From: Hysterium pulicare CBS 123377
Taxonomy: Eukaryota; Ascomycota; Dothideomycetes; Hysteriales; Hysteriaceae
Length of the DNA: 64,000 nt
Assembly (NCBI GenBank): GCA_000467715.1
Contig: AJFK01000185.1
Coordinates: 86,726-150,725 of the forward strand
Reading direction: 5' to 3'
The notes beneath the pieces were generated by a model that was given only the letters and a program-made list of their open reading frames with translations, did no database searches and was not told the DNA's origin. Shown here piece after piece: positions 34,691-45,141 of the stretch; the first letter of the stretch is position 1; each line of letters starts with the position of its first letter. The position numbers and the translations under genes are program-made.

Positions 34691-35368
34691 TTTTGAGAGA
34701 CAAAGAATGAAAAGTTGCGTTCTGGAGCCGTGTACATGTGTAGGTACGATGTTGCGTCGTATGTTATTGTTAGTATTAGTCAGCCTATAGTTTGGAAGGG
34801 CCCTCGTCTCTCCTGTTCACGCCATCCATCAATACATCCCAGATGGCTCTATTTTAATCTGGCATCAAGTCTATGCACCCATTCAATATTCGATATATCA
34901 TTTCATGTAGCCTATAGAGACCTATGTAAGGTAGGTATCTACAATGTACTGTACATCTTCCGGTCCGCCCCAGCAACGCGTTGGCTTGCAGGCACGTTGG
35001 CAATACCGGCCAGGACTTGAGTAAAGGCCTACTATTCTACGATTTCGTGCATGGCTCTTTGCGTCCTGTCTCCTCGGGTCATTTCTTACTTCATTACTCG
35101 TTTTCGTCACGCCCATCTTCGGATCTTGATGTTGTGTCCGAATTTTAGATATGTCCGACCATCCGAGTCTAACTTCTTTCATACATCAAGTGTCATTTCA
35201 GTATGGCATTCGTAACCGCATATCAGTTATAAGCAACATAAATGTCCCCGATGAGCCTTTCAGGCGAAATATATCTGAATTTCTTGCTTCTTATCAGTTT
35301 ACTTCATAACGTACTTTACGTCTTCTCGTTTTCACCTGGGAGCACTCGCATCTTGCCAGCTCACCAAC
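34691..35368. promoter_or_regulatory. Divergent promoter of Zn2Cys6 regulator and DHA2 pump
   Basis: 678 bp between two divergent start codons. tccggtccgcccc near 34960-34975 contains CGG and CCG triplets that a zinc-cluster protein could use. This is by eye and unproven. No gene is seen. Confidence 0.4.
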
Positions 35369-37478
35369 ATGTTGTTCAAAAAGAAGGGGAAACAGCCACA
35401 GAAGGACGAGATCGTGCCGCCTGCGCCGGGTACGCAGTCCACCAACTTCGTCTACCCTTCGGGTTTCAAGCTCGCGCTGCTGATGATCTCCATCTTCATT
35501 GGCATGTTCCTAGTGGCCTTGGTACGTTCAACGTAGCAGACTCCTCCAGGAGCATGTCTACGTACGTGCAAGCTGATCAGCCTCGTTTGCAGGATAAACT
35601 TATCATCTCAACCGCCATACCTCAGATCACCAACCAGTTCCACTCGGCGAACAATATTGGCTGGTATGGGACGGCCTACCTGCTCACCAACTGCGCCTTC
35701 TTGTTGGTATTTGGAAAATTATACACCTTCTTAAACGTCAAAGCCACCTTTCTGACAGCCGTGGTACTCTTCGAGGTGGGCTCGGCCATCTGCGGCGCGG
35801 CACCGAACTCAATCGCTTTAATCATTGGCAGAGCCATTGCCGGCCTAGGAGCCGGAGGCGTTCAGTCTGGCATCGTACGATGTCCCTTCTCTTCACTAGA
35901 GACCATTTTTCGACCACCCTTCTTCCCCCTCTGCGTTGCGTTATCTTTCTCATCAAACTTACTCACACCATGGTGTATTAGATCGTCATTATTGTCTACG
36001 CTGTTCCGTTGCACAAACGGCCCAAATACCAAGGTTTCTTTGGTGCCGTGTTTGGGATCGCATCCGTGCTCGGCCCGCTAGTCGGCGGCGCCTTTACCAC
36101 AAACGTTACCTGGCGGTGGTGTTTTTACAGTGAGTAATGACAAGAGGAAATCCAAAATTGCTCCGCGCGTAGTAATTGATTCCTAGTAAATCTTCCCTTG
36201 GGAGGCGCGGTCATGGTATTCGTCTTCTTCTTGCTCCGAGTCCCCGACCGTCCCAACACCACAGATACTCTAAAAGACAAGCTACAGCAACTCAATATTG
36301 AGGGCCTACTTCCTCTCCTTCCCGGAGTAATCTGCCTCTGCCTAGCTCTACAATGGGGCGGTTTTACGTATAGTGTAAGTTTCGGGCCTGGATATCCTTC
36401 CACGGTGCCTTTTCTGCTGCCTCGGACCAGCAGAGCTGACCGCATTTAGTGGAGCGACGGGCGTATCATTGCGTTACTTGTGCTCGCTTTCGTACTCTTG
36501 ATCGCCTTCATCTTGATCCAGGTCTGGAAGCCGGACCAAGCCACGGTGCCGCCGCGCATCTTCATCCAGCGTAGCATCGCCAGTGGATTCTGGGTGAGCT
36601 GTTGTGTTGGCGCGCACCAGGCGCTGTTCCGTAAGTCTGCCCTATTTTAGATGAAAACAGAATCGCGTGCTAATGCCAGAACACCAGTTTATTACCTTCC
36701 CATCTGGTTCCAGGCCATTGACGGCAATTCAGCCGTCGAGAGCGGCATTCACCTCCTGCCCATGGTGCTTTCTCTCGTTGTTGCGTCCATTCTCACCGGC
36801 CTGCTAACGGCCCGCATCGGCTATTACATGCCATTCTTGATCTTCGGCATCTGCATTACAGCGGTCGGCGCTGGTCTGCTCACCTCCTTTAGCATCAACA
36901 CGTTGGTGGGCCAATGGATAGGTTACCAGATCGTGTACGGGTACGGCCTCGGCTCTTCCTCACAGGCACCCAACATGGCTGCGCAGACGGTGCTACCACG
37001 CAACGAAGTGTCTATTGGCGCTTCGCTCATGCTTTTCGGTCAGACGCTCTTTGGCGCCATCTTCGTCTCGGTTGGCCAGAACGTCCTCGACAACCAACTG
37101 GCCAAACGCCTCGCCGGCATCCCGGGCATCAGTCCCCGGCTGATCCAGAGCACGGGCGCCACCGAGCTCCTCAAGCTCATCCCTGCCGAGGACTACGCCG
37201 CGGTCCTGGGAGCATATAACGACTCGCTACGCGTGTGCTTTCAGGTTGGCCTCATTATGACCTGCCTCTCCATCCTGGGCGCTCTCGGCATGGAGTGGCG
37301 CAGCGTTAAGAAAAATCTCCCGCCCAAGAACCCTGACGGCGAGCGGGTTGCTGAGGATAGCGAGCGCCAGGGTGATTTGAGGGAGAAAAACGCGTCAGAG
37401 GCCGACGGGGAGAAGGACAGGAACGCAGCTGCGGCGGGATTGACGGTGGGCACCGAGGCCACACGCGCGGCTTCTTAG
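35369..37478 (+). CDS. MFS drug/toxin efflux transporter, DHA2 (14-TM) family
   Basis: Proton-driven export of drugs or secondary metabolites is the usual role. Six exons (35369-35521, 35593-35874, 35982-36129, 36187-36374, 36450-36630, 36688-37478) encode 580 residues. The first span is [36 protein letters not shown] is the DHA2 motif D (usually with Arg after D). [30 protein letters not shown] (motif C region), [20 protein letters not shown] and the terminal LGMEWRSVK are all typical. The stop is TAG at 37476-37478, but the frame stays open for 27 more codons to TGA at 37560-37562, encoding a Glu/Thr-rich repeat tail. DHA2 proteins often end in such charged tails, so the TAG may be recent. 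The start is chosen at 35369 because the preceding frame lacks the family N-terminus. Confidence 0.9.
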
Positions 37479-38383
37479 ATCGAGCAGAAGACCGAGGAGA
37501 GGACTGAGAATGAGACTGAGAATGAGACTGAGAAAGGAAACGCCAAGGAGATGGCTGCTTGAGCAGTGTCTTACTGGAACTGGGGAAGGAAAACAATTCT
37601 CTCACTTGAAGAATCAACATCGTTTGATTATAATGATACTTCATGGGCCCGGAAGGCAGGTCCCTCCCTGCTCGGGCTGTTTCTATACGGCATAAATACC
37701 CCACTCAAAAAATTCCTTATTGAACACTTAGCATACTATTTCCTTCATTAAGATTAAAATGAAATATTTCTCTGATTAAGACTAAAAAGAAATATCTCCC
37801 TTTTTAACGTTTCTTGGCGAGCTCTGTCTCCAAGCATGAACCTGCAAGACTGCCCACTGGTAGAGCTTGACGAAGGCGCTATCAAGATTCTCAACCTCAT
37901 TCGATTGCCCTGTATTAGAGAGGATGTAAGCATCTACCAAGACTGTATAGCGATGGGAACGAATCATCCATGAAGCTTCGTGTACGGGAAGTTTCGGTCT
38001 TCGAAGACGGCCGCAGTCGAGGCAGCGGAAGGACATCTTTACTCAGGCTGGCAATGGACTTGAGAAAGGGAGAATCGAGGAAGAGTGGCATCGATTTCTC
38101 GCCGATACAGAAGCTAGATTGTAGAATAGCAAGTGGAGGGCAGCCCGAAATGAGACGGGGCATCAAAATGCGATGTTAGGTTACTTAAAGGGGTTTCTCT
38201 AGGACTAGGCAGAATGTAGGCTAGTAGAGGTGGCCCCGGCTTAGCGCAGCCTTGATCCTCGCTTTATCGATTAGAATTAAGTCAAAGACAAAATTCACCA
38301 TTTGCACTTCTACCACAAACCGCCACAGCCAACCGGCAAAACTCTATCTACCGCACATATCTGTCGAACCGAAAGCCTTCAAT
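37479..38383. other. Intergenic with Glu/Thr repeat tail and possible gene relic
   Basis: 37479-37562 continues the DHA2 frame after its TAG with a 12-bp tandem unit (actgagaatgag, about 2.5 copies from 37503). 37782-38166 holds two overlapping minus-strand frames of about 84 codons in different phases, with hydrophobic and charged stretches that could be a frameshifted remnant of a gene. I recognise no family. The last 150 bp are the leader of PNO1. Confidence 0.4.
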
Positions 38384-39381
38384 ATGCCAGCTCCGACAGC
38401 GCTCTTGCGCAACCCAGAGGCCCTAGCCGAAGACCAAAAAATGGCCGAATCAATCCCACTTCCAGCAGACGAAGATTCAACTGGATTAATAGACATGGAC
38501 GTCCTTCCAACAGACACTCCCGCCGCAATCCAAACCGAACCTACAGCTACTAATGACGACGTTGTCATGACTGACGAGAGTGGACGACCGCGCTTCGCCC
38601 CCGCAAAAGAGATCCCAGTCGCATTTCGAAGAGAACAGAGGAAAGTCCCCATACCACCACATCGGATTTCGCCTTTGAAGAATTCTTGGTCCAAAATTTA
38701 TCCGCCTTTAGTGGATCATCTGAAATTGCAGGTTCGAATGAATCAGAAGAGCAGAGCTGTTGAGCTACGGACGAGTAAACATACCACAGACACTGGGGCT
38801 TTGCAGAAGGGCGAAGGTCAGTCCTCCTAGAGGTGCATGAATTGATGTGAAAGTGGTTTTAACTTGTGACCTGTAGATTTTGTTAAAGCCTTTACCCTTG
38901 GTTTCGACGTTGACGATGCTATTGCGCTCCTTAGATTGGTAAGTCCTCTTTTCTGCCTACTACAAGCAGCATACTAATGCCTTTCAGGACGGTCAGTACT
39001 TCCGATTAACCTTTTTTACTCTCACTCACTCCTTCAGATCTATACATCGAGACTTTTGAAGTCAAGGACGTTAAGAGCCTTTCAGGAGACCGTAAGCCTA
39101 CCTCTCCTAATGTCGTCACACACCTCATTAACATTTCTCCCACAGATCTATCCCGCGCAATCGGCCGCATAGCAGGCAAAGACGGTCGCACCAAGTTCGC
39201 CATCGAAAATAGCTCCCGAACCCGCGTCGTGCTCGCAGACCAAAAGATCCACATACTCGGCGGCTTCAAGAACATACACATAGCACGGGAAGCGATTGTG
39301 TCTCTGATTCTCGGTGCTCCGCCGGGTAAAGTTTATGGGAATTTGCGGACAGTGGCGTCGAGAATGAAGGAAAGGTTTTGA
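38384..39381 (+). CDS. PNO1: RNA-binding ribosome assembly factor Pno1/Dim2 (KH domain)
   Basis: Pno1/Dim2 binds pre-18S rRNA and recruits the dimethylase Dim1 and nuclease Nob1 during small-subunit maturation. Five exons (38384-38816, 38877-38938, 38988-38991, 39038-39091, 39146-39381) encode 262 residues. The N-terminal third is acidic and disordered. [20 protein letters not shown] and [21 protein letters not shown] start the conserved part. The KH region includes [52 protein letters not shown] and [11 protein letters not shown]. The third exon is a 4-nt microexon, GACG; without it the frame between ALLRL and YIETF is lost. The start ATG is chosen because only this in-frame ATG gives a normal N-terminus; the longer upstream frame begins in leader sequence. 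Confidence 0.93.
38988..38991 (+). other. PNO1: 4-nt microexon of PNO1
   Basis: GACG is flanked by CTTTCAG (with TACTAAT branch site upstream) and by GTCAGT. The next intron is 46 nt with branch GATTAAC and acceptor CTTCAG. Including the four bases gives LLRLDDLYIETF, exactly the conserved Pno1 sequence; skipping them shifts the frame. Confidence 0.8.
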
Positions 39382-39550
39382 AGTGTGGTTGGGAAGTAAA
39401 ACGGGATGAGGTTGTGTTATTGAGTGGCATTTGATGGCGTTTGGCGATGATAATCATGAGGGGAAAATACTATAGGGCGTTTTTGGGGTTCTCTACGAGC
39501 GGGCATATCGGAAGAAAACATAGAGTTCTTTCGACTAAAAATATGCTTAT

Positions 39551-41911
39551 TTATTTAATGGTCTGTCTAATGACGACCACGGCAACTACTTCCCGTCCAT
39601 CTTCTCCTCCCCAAACCCTCTTACAAGGAATCACCTGCGGCATCCCCTGAAACCAAATCGACAGTTCGCCTGGTACGGGTCTTGACGTATACAACGTACA
39701 TTGTTCCCAAATCACCTCTCCACTTTCCATTTCCTCGCCGCCGGGCTCCCACGGTGGGCTATCAAAAATCTCCTTCAGCCTCTCTCTTGATTTCTCTAAT
39801 TCTTCTATGCTTTCCACGGCTACGCTGATGAAACTCGTGCGAGTGCCTAGGAGCTTGGTGATATGCAAGCACGTCTCCGTGAGGTCCGACCAAACCGCCA
39901 CTTTAGCTTTTGAGAGGCCGACACTAGTCCATTCGATATCGACACCCCGAGGCAACTCCTCGACTTGTGCGACAAAGCACGGTGGTATAGCAGGTGGACT
40001 ACCCCACTGCACAGCATTGGGATCCGGAAGAGAGGATCTAGAGTCACTGTCTACTACACGATCCACTGTCCCTCCATAACCTCTTCCGTGTTTAAGATCC
40101 CAGACATCGAGCTCAGATTCCTCTTCGTCCTCGCTTTCTTCACCTTTTCGCGTGATTTCGTGAATCATTCTCCAAGCCGTGATGGTGGTCTTGGCTCTCT
40201 GGTCTCCTTCTTGTGTGCTGCAGTTGGATATGAAAGCGACGCTACCGGTCCACCATCGCACATCCATAGCTCTTCCGATGCGCCATAGATGCTGTAGTGC
40301 TAGCGTAGTCTGTAATCTGAACTCCTTTGTCTTTTCTTTGGGATTTTCGAGTCCTTCCCCTGTAGTAGCCCTCACGACCTCCATAGAAGCCGGGACAAGC
40401 GGGATCTGCCCAGCTATGTATACCGCTTCAGGTCCTTCCTTACCGCCAGTATCATCCGCCCTATCTTCGGCGGAAAGAGTAATAGGCGAAGCAATAGCCT
40501 GCGAATAAGGTCCTATATTCGCGGGAGCCCAATAACTCCTACTTTGAACATGGAGTCCCTTTCTCTTTTCCTTGCTTTTACCCACAACCAAACTCAGCAT
40601 GACCTCCGCCCTTGCCGGCATCTTATTCCCACAAGCAACCGTCACTCGTGCCGGAGGATTGGGTTTCGTAAACAGTTTGCCGTAGATAGGGTTTATGTAG
40701 GTGAAATCAGACATTGAGCGCAGAAGGAGCGTGCTGGAGATTATGTCTGAAGCGGTGAGGTTGTGAGTTGAAAGCATGGATGGGAGATAAGATAGGATCG
40801 TGTCGAGTTGGCTGGTTGCGGAGGGGCGGGATGTTGCGTAGAGGTTTGAGATTGTGAGGAGGGTAGGTGAGTCGGTGATTGAGGTTTGTGGGATGGTGAA
40901 GATCGGACTGTTGCGAGGGTCGCAGGAGGTTGAGGATAGAATAGTGAGAGGCGATGGTGTGGTTTGACTCGAATTTGAAGCTTTTAGGGCGTCGAGCAGC
41001 CTTTCGATTTCTTTATCCAATAGGGGTGGTATTCTTAACTTCTGCAGACTTATATCTGAGGCCGCTTCCACCTCCTTTGTCGCTACAACTCTTGCCCCCT
41101 TCAACCTCGCAATCGCACTTCCTCCCTCCCCGGCAACCGTGCCATCCACATCGACCTCAATGCTCTTCTTCCAAAGCACCCTCGGCCCGCCAACAGCCAA
41201 AGTCTCAAATTCTCCTCCCTCCCCCACCACTGCCCCATCCCCCGGAGATCCAAACCTGCTCATCGCCTTTTTGAGCCTCACGACCGTCTTCGCATCAGCC
41301 ACATTCGCCCACAAGAAGCTCTGGTCCAGGCCTCCAGAAGCGACCTTAATGATCCGAGCATCTTGCCCCACAGCCGCCATGTCTTCGAGAAGCGCGGATT
41401 GGGTGTAAGGTGGGAGGGAGGTATATTGCCACAGATAAGAAAGGGGTACGAGACCGAGACGGATGGCGACAGACTCGACGCGCGTGCGTTGGTAGGTGCT
41501 TAGGATGGCGCCTGTAGAAATAGCGTTGGCTTCGGGGTGTGCTTGCATTATTCTCTTCAATAGGGGGACTAGAGATTCGGTCTCATCTACATCACCGCCA
41601 ACCCCTTCCGTTGACGTAGCGGGTCCAGCATACTCTCTCTCCATCCTCCCCGCGCCCCCTAAAATCTGCTGTCGATATAGCGGAATTCCAAGGGCCTCCT
41701 CGTAGAGTGGGATGACGGAGTGACCGACTGTTTGATACATGTAGCTGTTAAGGTCCTCGCCTTCGCCTTCATGATGGGCGGGACCGGCCGGCGGGGGAGG
41801 ATAGAGATTTGCGAGGGCAATAATTTGGTGGCCATTAGAAAGACAGTGTAGAAGAGAAAAGAGGGAGTCTTTGCCGCCGGAGATGAGGGCTATGACTTTG
41901 AGCGGTGCCAT
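39551..41911 (-). CDS. DPH6: Diphthine-ammonia ligase with RidA-like domains
   Basis: DPH6 performs the last step of diphthamide synthesis on elongation factor 2, amidating diphthine with ATP and ammonium in the cytosol. The gene has a single exon and encodes 786 residues. The N-terminal adenine nucleotide alpha-hydrolase-like domain starts MAPLKVIALISGGKDSLFSLL, whose SGGKDS is the PP-loop, with LANLYPP, SYMYQTVGHSVIPLYEEALG, AISTGAILSTYQRTRVE and GLVPLSYLWQ following (about residues 1-250). Two RidA/YjgF-like domains follow in the C-terminal half, seen at IDQLDTIL-like TSQLDTILSYLPSML and YWAPANIGPYSQAIASPI plus EAVYIAGQIPLVPASME. This three-part layout is the usual one for fungi and yeast. 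It is convergent with PNO1, with only about 170 bp between the two ends. Confidence 0.95.
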   Translation of the reverse strand: MAPLKVIALISGGKDSLFSLLHCLSNGHQIIALANLYPPPPAGPAHHEGEGEDLNSYMYQTVGHSVIPLYEEALGIPLYRQQILGGAGRMEREYAGPATSTEGVGGDVDETESLVPLLKRIMQAHPEANAISTGAILSTYQRTRVESVAIRLGLVPLSYLWQYTSLPPYTQSALLEDMAAVGQDARIIKVASGGLDQSFLWANVADAKTVVRLKKAMSRFGSPGDGAVVGEGGEFETLAVGGPRVLWKKSIEVDVDGTVAGEGGSAIARLKGARVVATKEVEAASDISLQKLRIPPLLDKEIERLLDALKASNSSQTTPSPLTILSSTSCDPRNSPIFTIPQTSITDSPTLLTISNLYATSRPSATSQLDTILSYLPSMLSTHNLTASDIISSTLLLRSMSDFTYINPIYGKLFTKPNPPARVTVACGNKMPARAEVMLSLVVGKSKEKRKGLHVQSRSYWAPANIGPYSQAIASPITLSAEDRADDTGGKEGPEAVYIAGQIPLVPASMEVVRATTGEGLENPKEKTKEFRLQTTLALQHLWRIGRAMDVRWWTGSVAFISNCSTQEGDQRAKTTITAWRMIHEITRKGEESEDEEESELDVWDLKHGRGYGGTVDRVVDSDSRSSLPDPNAVQWGSPPAIPPCFVAQVEELPRGVDIEWTSVGLSKAKVAVWSDLTETCLHITKLLGTRTSFISVAVESIEELEKSRERLKEIFDSPPWEPGGEEMESGEVIWEQCTLYTSRPVPGELSIWFQGMPQVIPCKRVWGGEDGREVVAVVVIRQTIK

Positions 41912-43222
41912 TGTGGGCGGTGGGTTTGGTAGCGAAAGATAGGAGGGAATGGGGGTGTAGGAGGTAAGATTGTGAGCCGAGGAATTGGATGATTGCTTTG
42001 GAGTTTTGTCGTATGAAAGTTGTTTTTATGATGAAGAAGGAAAGGAAATTCAATATTTAAGGAAGACAGGTTGAGAATAGCTTTGCATCATTTACAAAAT
42101 GAGGAAATCGTAGCACGCGGAAGTCAATTTTTAGGAATTGAAAGCAAAACAGGCCCAGGGAAAGTTTGTGACTCCCTGTTGACTTCTTGTAAATTACGCA
42201 ATGCCTGCGGTTTCGTGTCAACTGGTTGGTGTTTGCGTTGAGGTTGAAGGTTGGCCGTCGGTGCCGAAGTGCTGGGTCGTTTGGTGGACGCACGAAGTCT
42301 TCTGGAAGGAATTCAGATCTCGTCACAGGGGAAAGTTCGTGAACATAGCTACATCTGAACCCTTAACCGACCATCTCCAATGATATATGAGCACTTTTCA
42401 ATCAAGGAGGAAGCCGTCACGGTAGAAAAAGTCCAAGCAAGGTCCGTCGCTGAGCTCAAGTACTTAAAGTATGGCGACAACATTGGTATGGATATGTACC
42501 TTCTACCAGTGTCGTCGAGCGGTTCACAATCTTCACATGAGGCATGCATTTCATAGTGTAAAATTGAACTTTTGCAAATTTGTATGTTCGATATCTGTGA
42601 CCAGCACTAACCCACATCAAAGGAGAGCAGGAGAAAACTTTAAGGGGGGAGAATACAGGGTGCAGAATAGAAAATTTCCAGAATTCAGCCCACCGACAAT
42701 ATGGTTATTACCCAAGATGTCGTAGCCATATTACAACGAACGTAAGAAGGTAAAAGCAGATAAACGATCGGCCATTACGATGACCGTATCATTATTCCCC
42801 AAAATAGGCCTTCAAACACCAAGATCTACCGCCATGACCGTCCGACCCCGGATCCAATTTCCTTCCGTGTGCAGAAACGCTGGCAAGTAAACAAACAAAT
42901 GCAATGCAAAGAAAGGCTCGGAGTGCAATCTCGGTGCTATGTGATGCATTTCAAGCAGAAGGGGGAAACAGATACAAAGAAAAGTATGGTCGAGCAATGA
43001 AGGACTTTAAAGACTTTTTCCAGAGAAAGGGGATGCTCCATGCCATTAAACCGGATCCTATCGCCGATAAACCCTTCTACAATTGCCGCCGGCATAAGTG
43101 CATTATACTCCTGAAGGGAGTGGGGTGGTCATGTCGGTTCGTGAGAGGTCGGTGGTGGAAGTAGTTCCCCACCGCACCCATAAAGAGAAAGGAAATGCAG
43201 TCGGGTGCCAGGTAGCCACCTC
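41912..43222. other. Intergenic, DPH6 promoter and probable MSN2-type 3' UTR
   Basis: 1.3 kb. The part near 41912-42060 is the short DPH6 leader. The part adjoining 43222 is probably a long 3' UTR of the C2H2 factor gene. Plus-strand frames such as 42904-43164 show no family features. No RNA gene is seen. Confidence 0.4.
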
Positions 43223-45064
43223 CTACTCGTCTCGCTTTCGCTTCCTCTTCTTCTCACTCGCAGGGGGGGACATTTCCATATCCGAGAAAGATTCAGAACC
43301 ACTGCTACTGGACACGGCTGCGGCAGCATTGTAGAGAATGGCACCGAGCATAGCGGGATTTTGTGATTCGAACGCGTCTTGCTCGGGGTGCCTCATCTCC
43401 GAATCATCGAATACTCCCATCACGACAGCACCAGTTCCGTGAGTGCGTTGGTGCTGGGAGAGGTTGTCAGAGCGTGAAAATTTCTTGCCGCAATCATTGC
43501 ATTCGAAGGGCTTGTCATGCGTGTGAAGGGAACGATAGTGACGCTTGAGATGTTCCTGGCGGCGGAAGCGACGAGCGCAAAGGGTGCAAACGAAAGTCTT
43601 CGAAGGATCCTCCGTCAAAGATTGCTTGCGGCCACGACGGCTGGTGGTGGTCGCCGCTGGAGTAGTGGCATTGTCATCAGAGCTGGAAGCGATAGCACTT
43701 TCACCCTGACCGGACGATTGTTGCTGGCCGGACTGAGTCTTGCCAGACTTGCCACCGGACTGAGTATTCTCCTGGTATTCAGAGTCGGCGTCACTACTGT
43801 CGGCACTCTTGGGTGACTTCTTGTTGGTGCGCTTCTTGCTGGCTTTTGGGAGTGCCATGTCGTCAGTGATAAATGAGTCAGTGTCGGAAGGAGTCAGGAG
43901 ACCGTTGACCGTCAAATCGTCCTCGAAATCGGTGAAGCTTCCCTCACTTGTTAGGCCGTCGTCCTCAGGGGAAAAGTCGATCAAGTCAGTGCGTTGTCGC
44001 TTGTTGCCTAGAAAGGCAGAGTTCTCTGTGGGAGGGAACTGCACGAGACCTGAGAAGTCGTCTTCGGAATCTAGCTCAAATAGAGGCTCAAATGTGGGCA
44101 ATCCGGTGAGGTCGAAGTTTGTTGACAGTGTTGTCTCGGCCTTGACCGTTGTGTTGTCAAACGCGTCACCCCTAAGAAGCTTGTGCTCCTCGTCGTCACC
44201 TGAGCACAGCGTAGGTAAGCAGGCAAATTCAGCTGAAGAAGTCGAAGCGACGGTCAAATTTCTGGGATCGCAAAAATTGTCTTCCGTCTCGAATGTGCGT
44301 GGAAGTGGTGATGGTGAAGGTGAGAGCGAGGGACACGAAGCCGCGGAAAGGAGGTAGGAGCCCTGGCTAGCCGAAGGTGGCTGTATGAAAACTGTTTGCC
44401 TTGTTAGCAACCCGCATTCACCGCACCAACAATTTTCGCGTGGCGTGACAATCACGCAACCAATTGTTCAATCGCAGGCAAAGTCTCGGTGCTACGTACC
44501 AGGAGTCATTGGGGGCGACGCAGATCGCGTCCAATCTCCGCCAGCAAGAATCTCAGAGAAGACCTCCTCCTCGCAGCCTTGCTTGACGCCCTCCAGGCCT
44601 TCTGCATGGAAAAAAGTACCATTCACTGGAGTGGGCAGGATATCGCAAGTCGAAGGAGGGCTGCTAATAGCGCTCCCTGAGGAGGACAAGGGTGGAGTAG
44701 CGGGAGCAAATCGCAGATCCGAAAAGTCTGTGTCCAACGGGTGTAGGTAAGGCGAGTCTTGCTGGATAAGGATCATGGGCTTCTGGTACATTGGCTGAGG
44801 AGAGGCAACCGGGGTCAACATCTGCGATGCATAGGCGGTCCGTGGTGCGTACGATGCCTGGGAACTGGACGATGAAGGCCTCCTGAACATCATATTCGAA
44901 GGGCAGAAGGCTTCTTGTGGGTGAAATGACTGCATGGGCGCGCCGTGAGGATGAGGCGTAAAGTGGCCGTGTTGTCGAGTCTCTGGGCTTGGATCGGGGT
45001 TGTAATAGAAGAATGGCGATTGACCCATTGCCTGAGCGGGATGCATTGGGTATGTACCTTCCAT
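43223..45064 (-). CDS. MSN2: C2H2 zinc-finger stress regulator, Msn2/Msn4 (Seb1) type
   Basis: Msn2/4-type factors bind STRE (AGGGG) and mediate general stress responses. Exons 45064-44500 and 44391-43223 (108-nt intron) encode 577 residues. The two adjacent C2H2 fingers near residues 462-515 are [22 protein letters not shown] and [21 protein letters not shown] (written without the linker), with the RxEHLKRH and RSDNLSQH recognition helices that define the family. The rest is disordered and Ser/Pro-rich with acidic patches ([12 protein letters not shown]), candidates for activation. The C-terminus ends in a basic stretch KKRKRKRDE. The start is the ATG at 45064 ([15 protein letters not shown]): the frame upstream has no ATG, and a consensus intron ends just before it, so the upstream exon is probably untranslated. 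Confidence 0.9.
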
Positions 45065-45085
45065 TGTGGATGTTGGTTTTTCTTC

Positions 45086-45141
45086 CTGGATCGGAATGTT
45101 AGATGCAGCATTCCTAGTCGACGTCACATGTTGACACTTAC
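45086..45141 (-). other. Probable 5' UTR intron of MSN2-type gene
   Basis: On the minus strand GTAAGT (45141) to CCAG (45086) makes a 56-nt intron with a TCTAAC branch site, ending 21 nt before the chosen start codon. No ATG-started frame continues through it, so it is more likely a leader intron. Confidence 0.55.

Noticed and set aside
35242-36081. 279-codon plus-strand ORF covering the start of the DHA2 gene
   Set aside because: It mixes two phases of the real gene: frame continuity with DHA2 motifs requires the ATG at 35369 and splicing at 35521/35593; the long frame reads through introns.
43809-44357. 182-codon plus-strand ORF opposite the C2H2 factor
   Set aside because: Antisense shadow of the Ser/Asp-rich second exon; no independent features.
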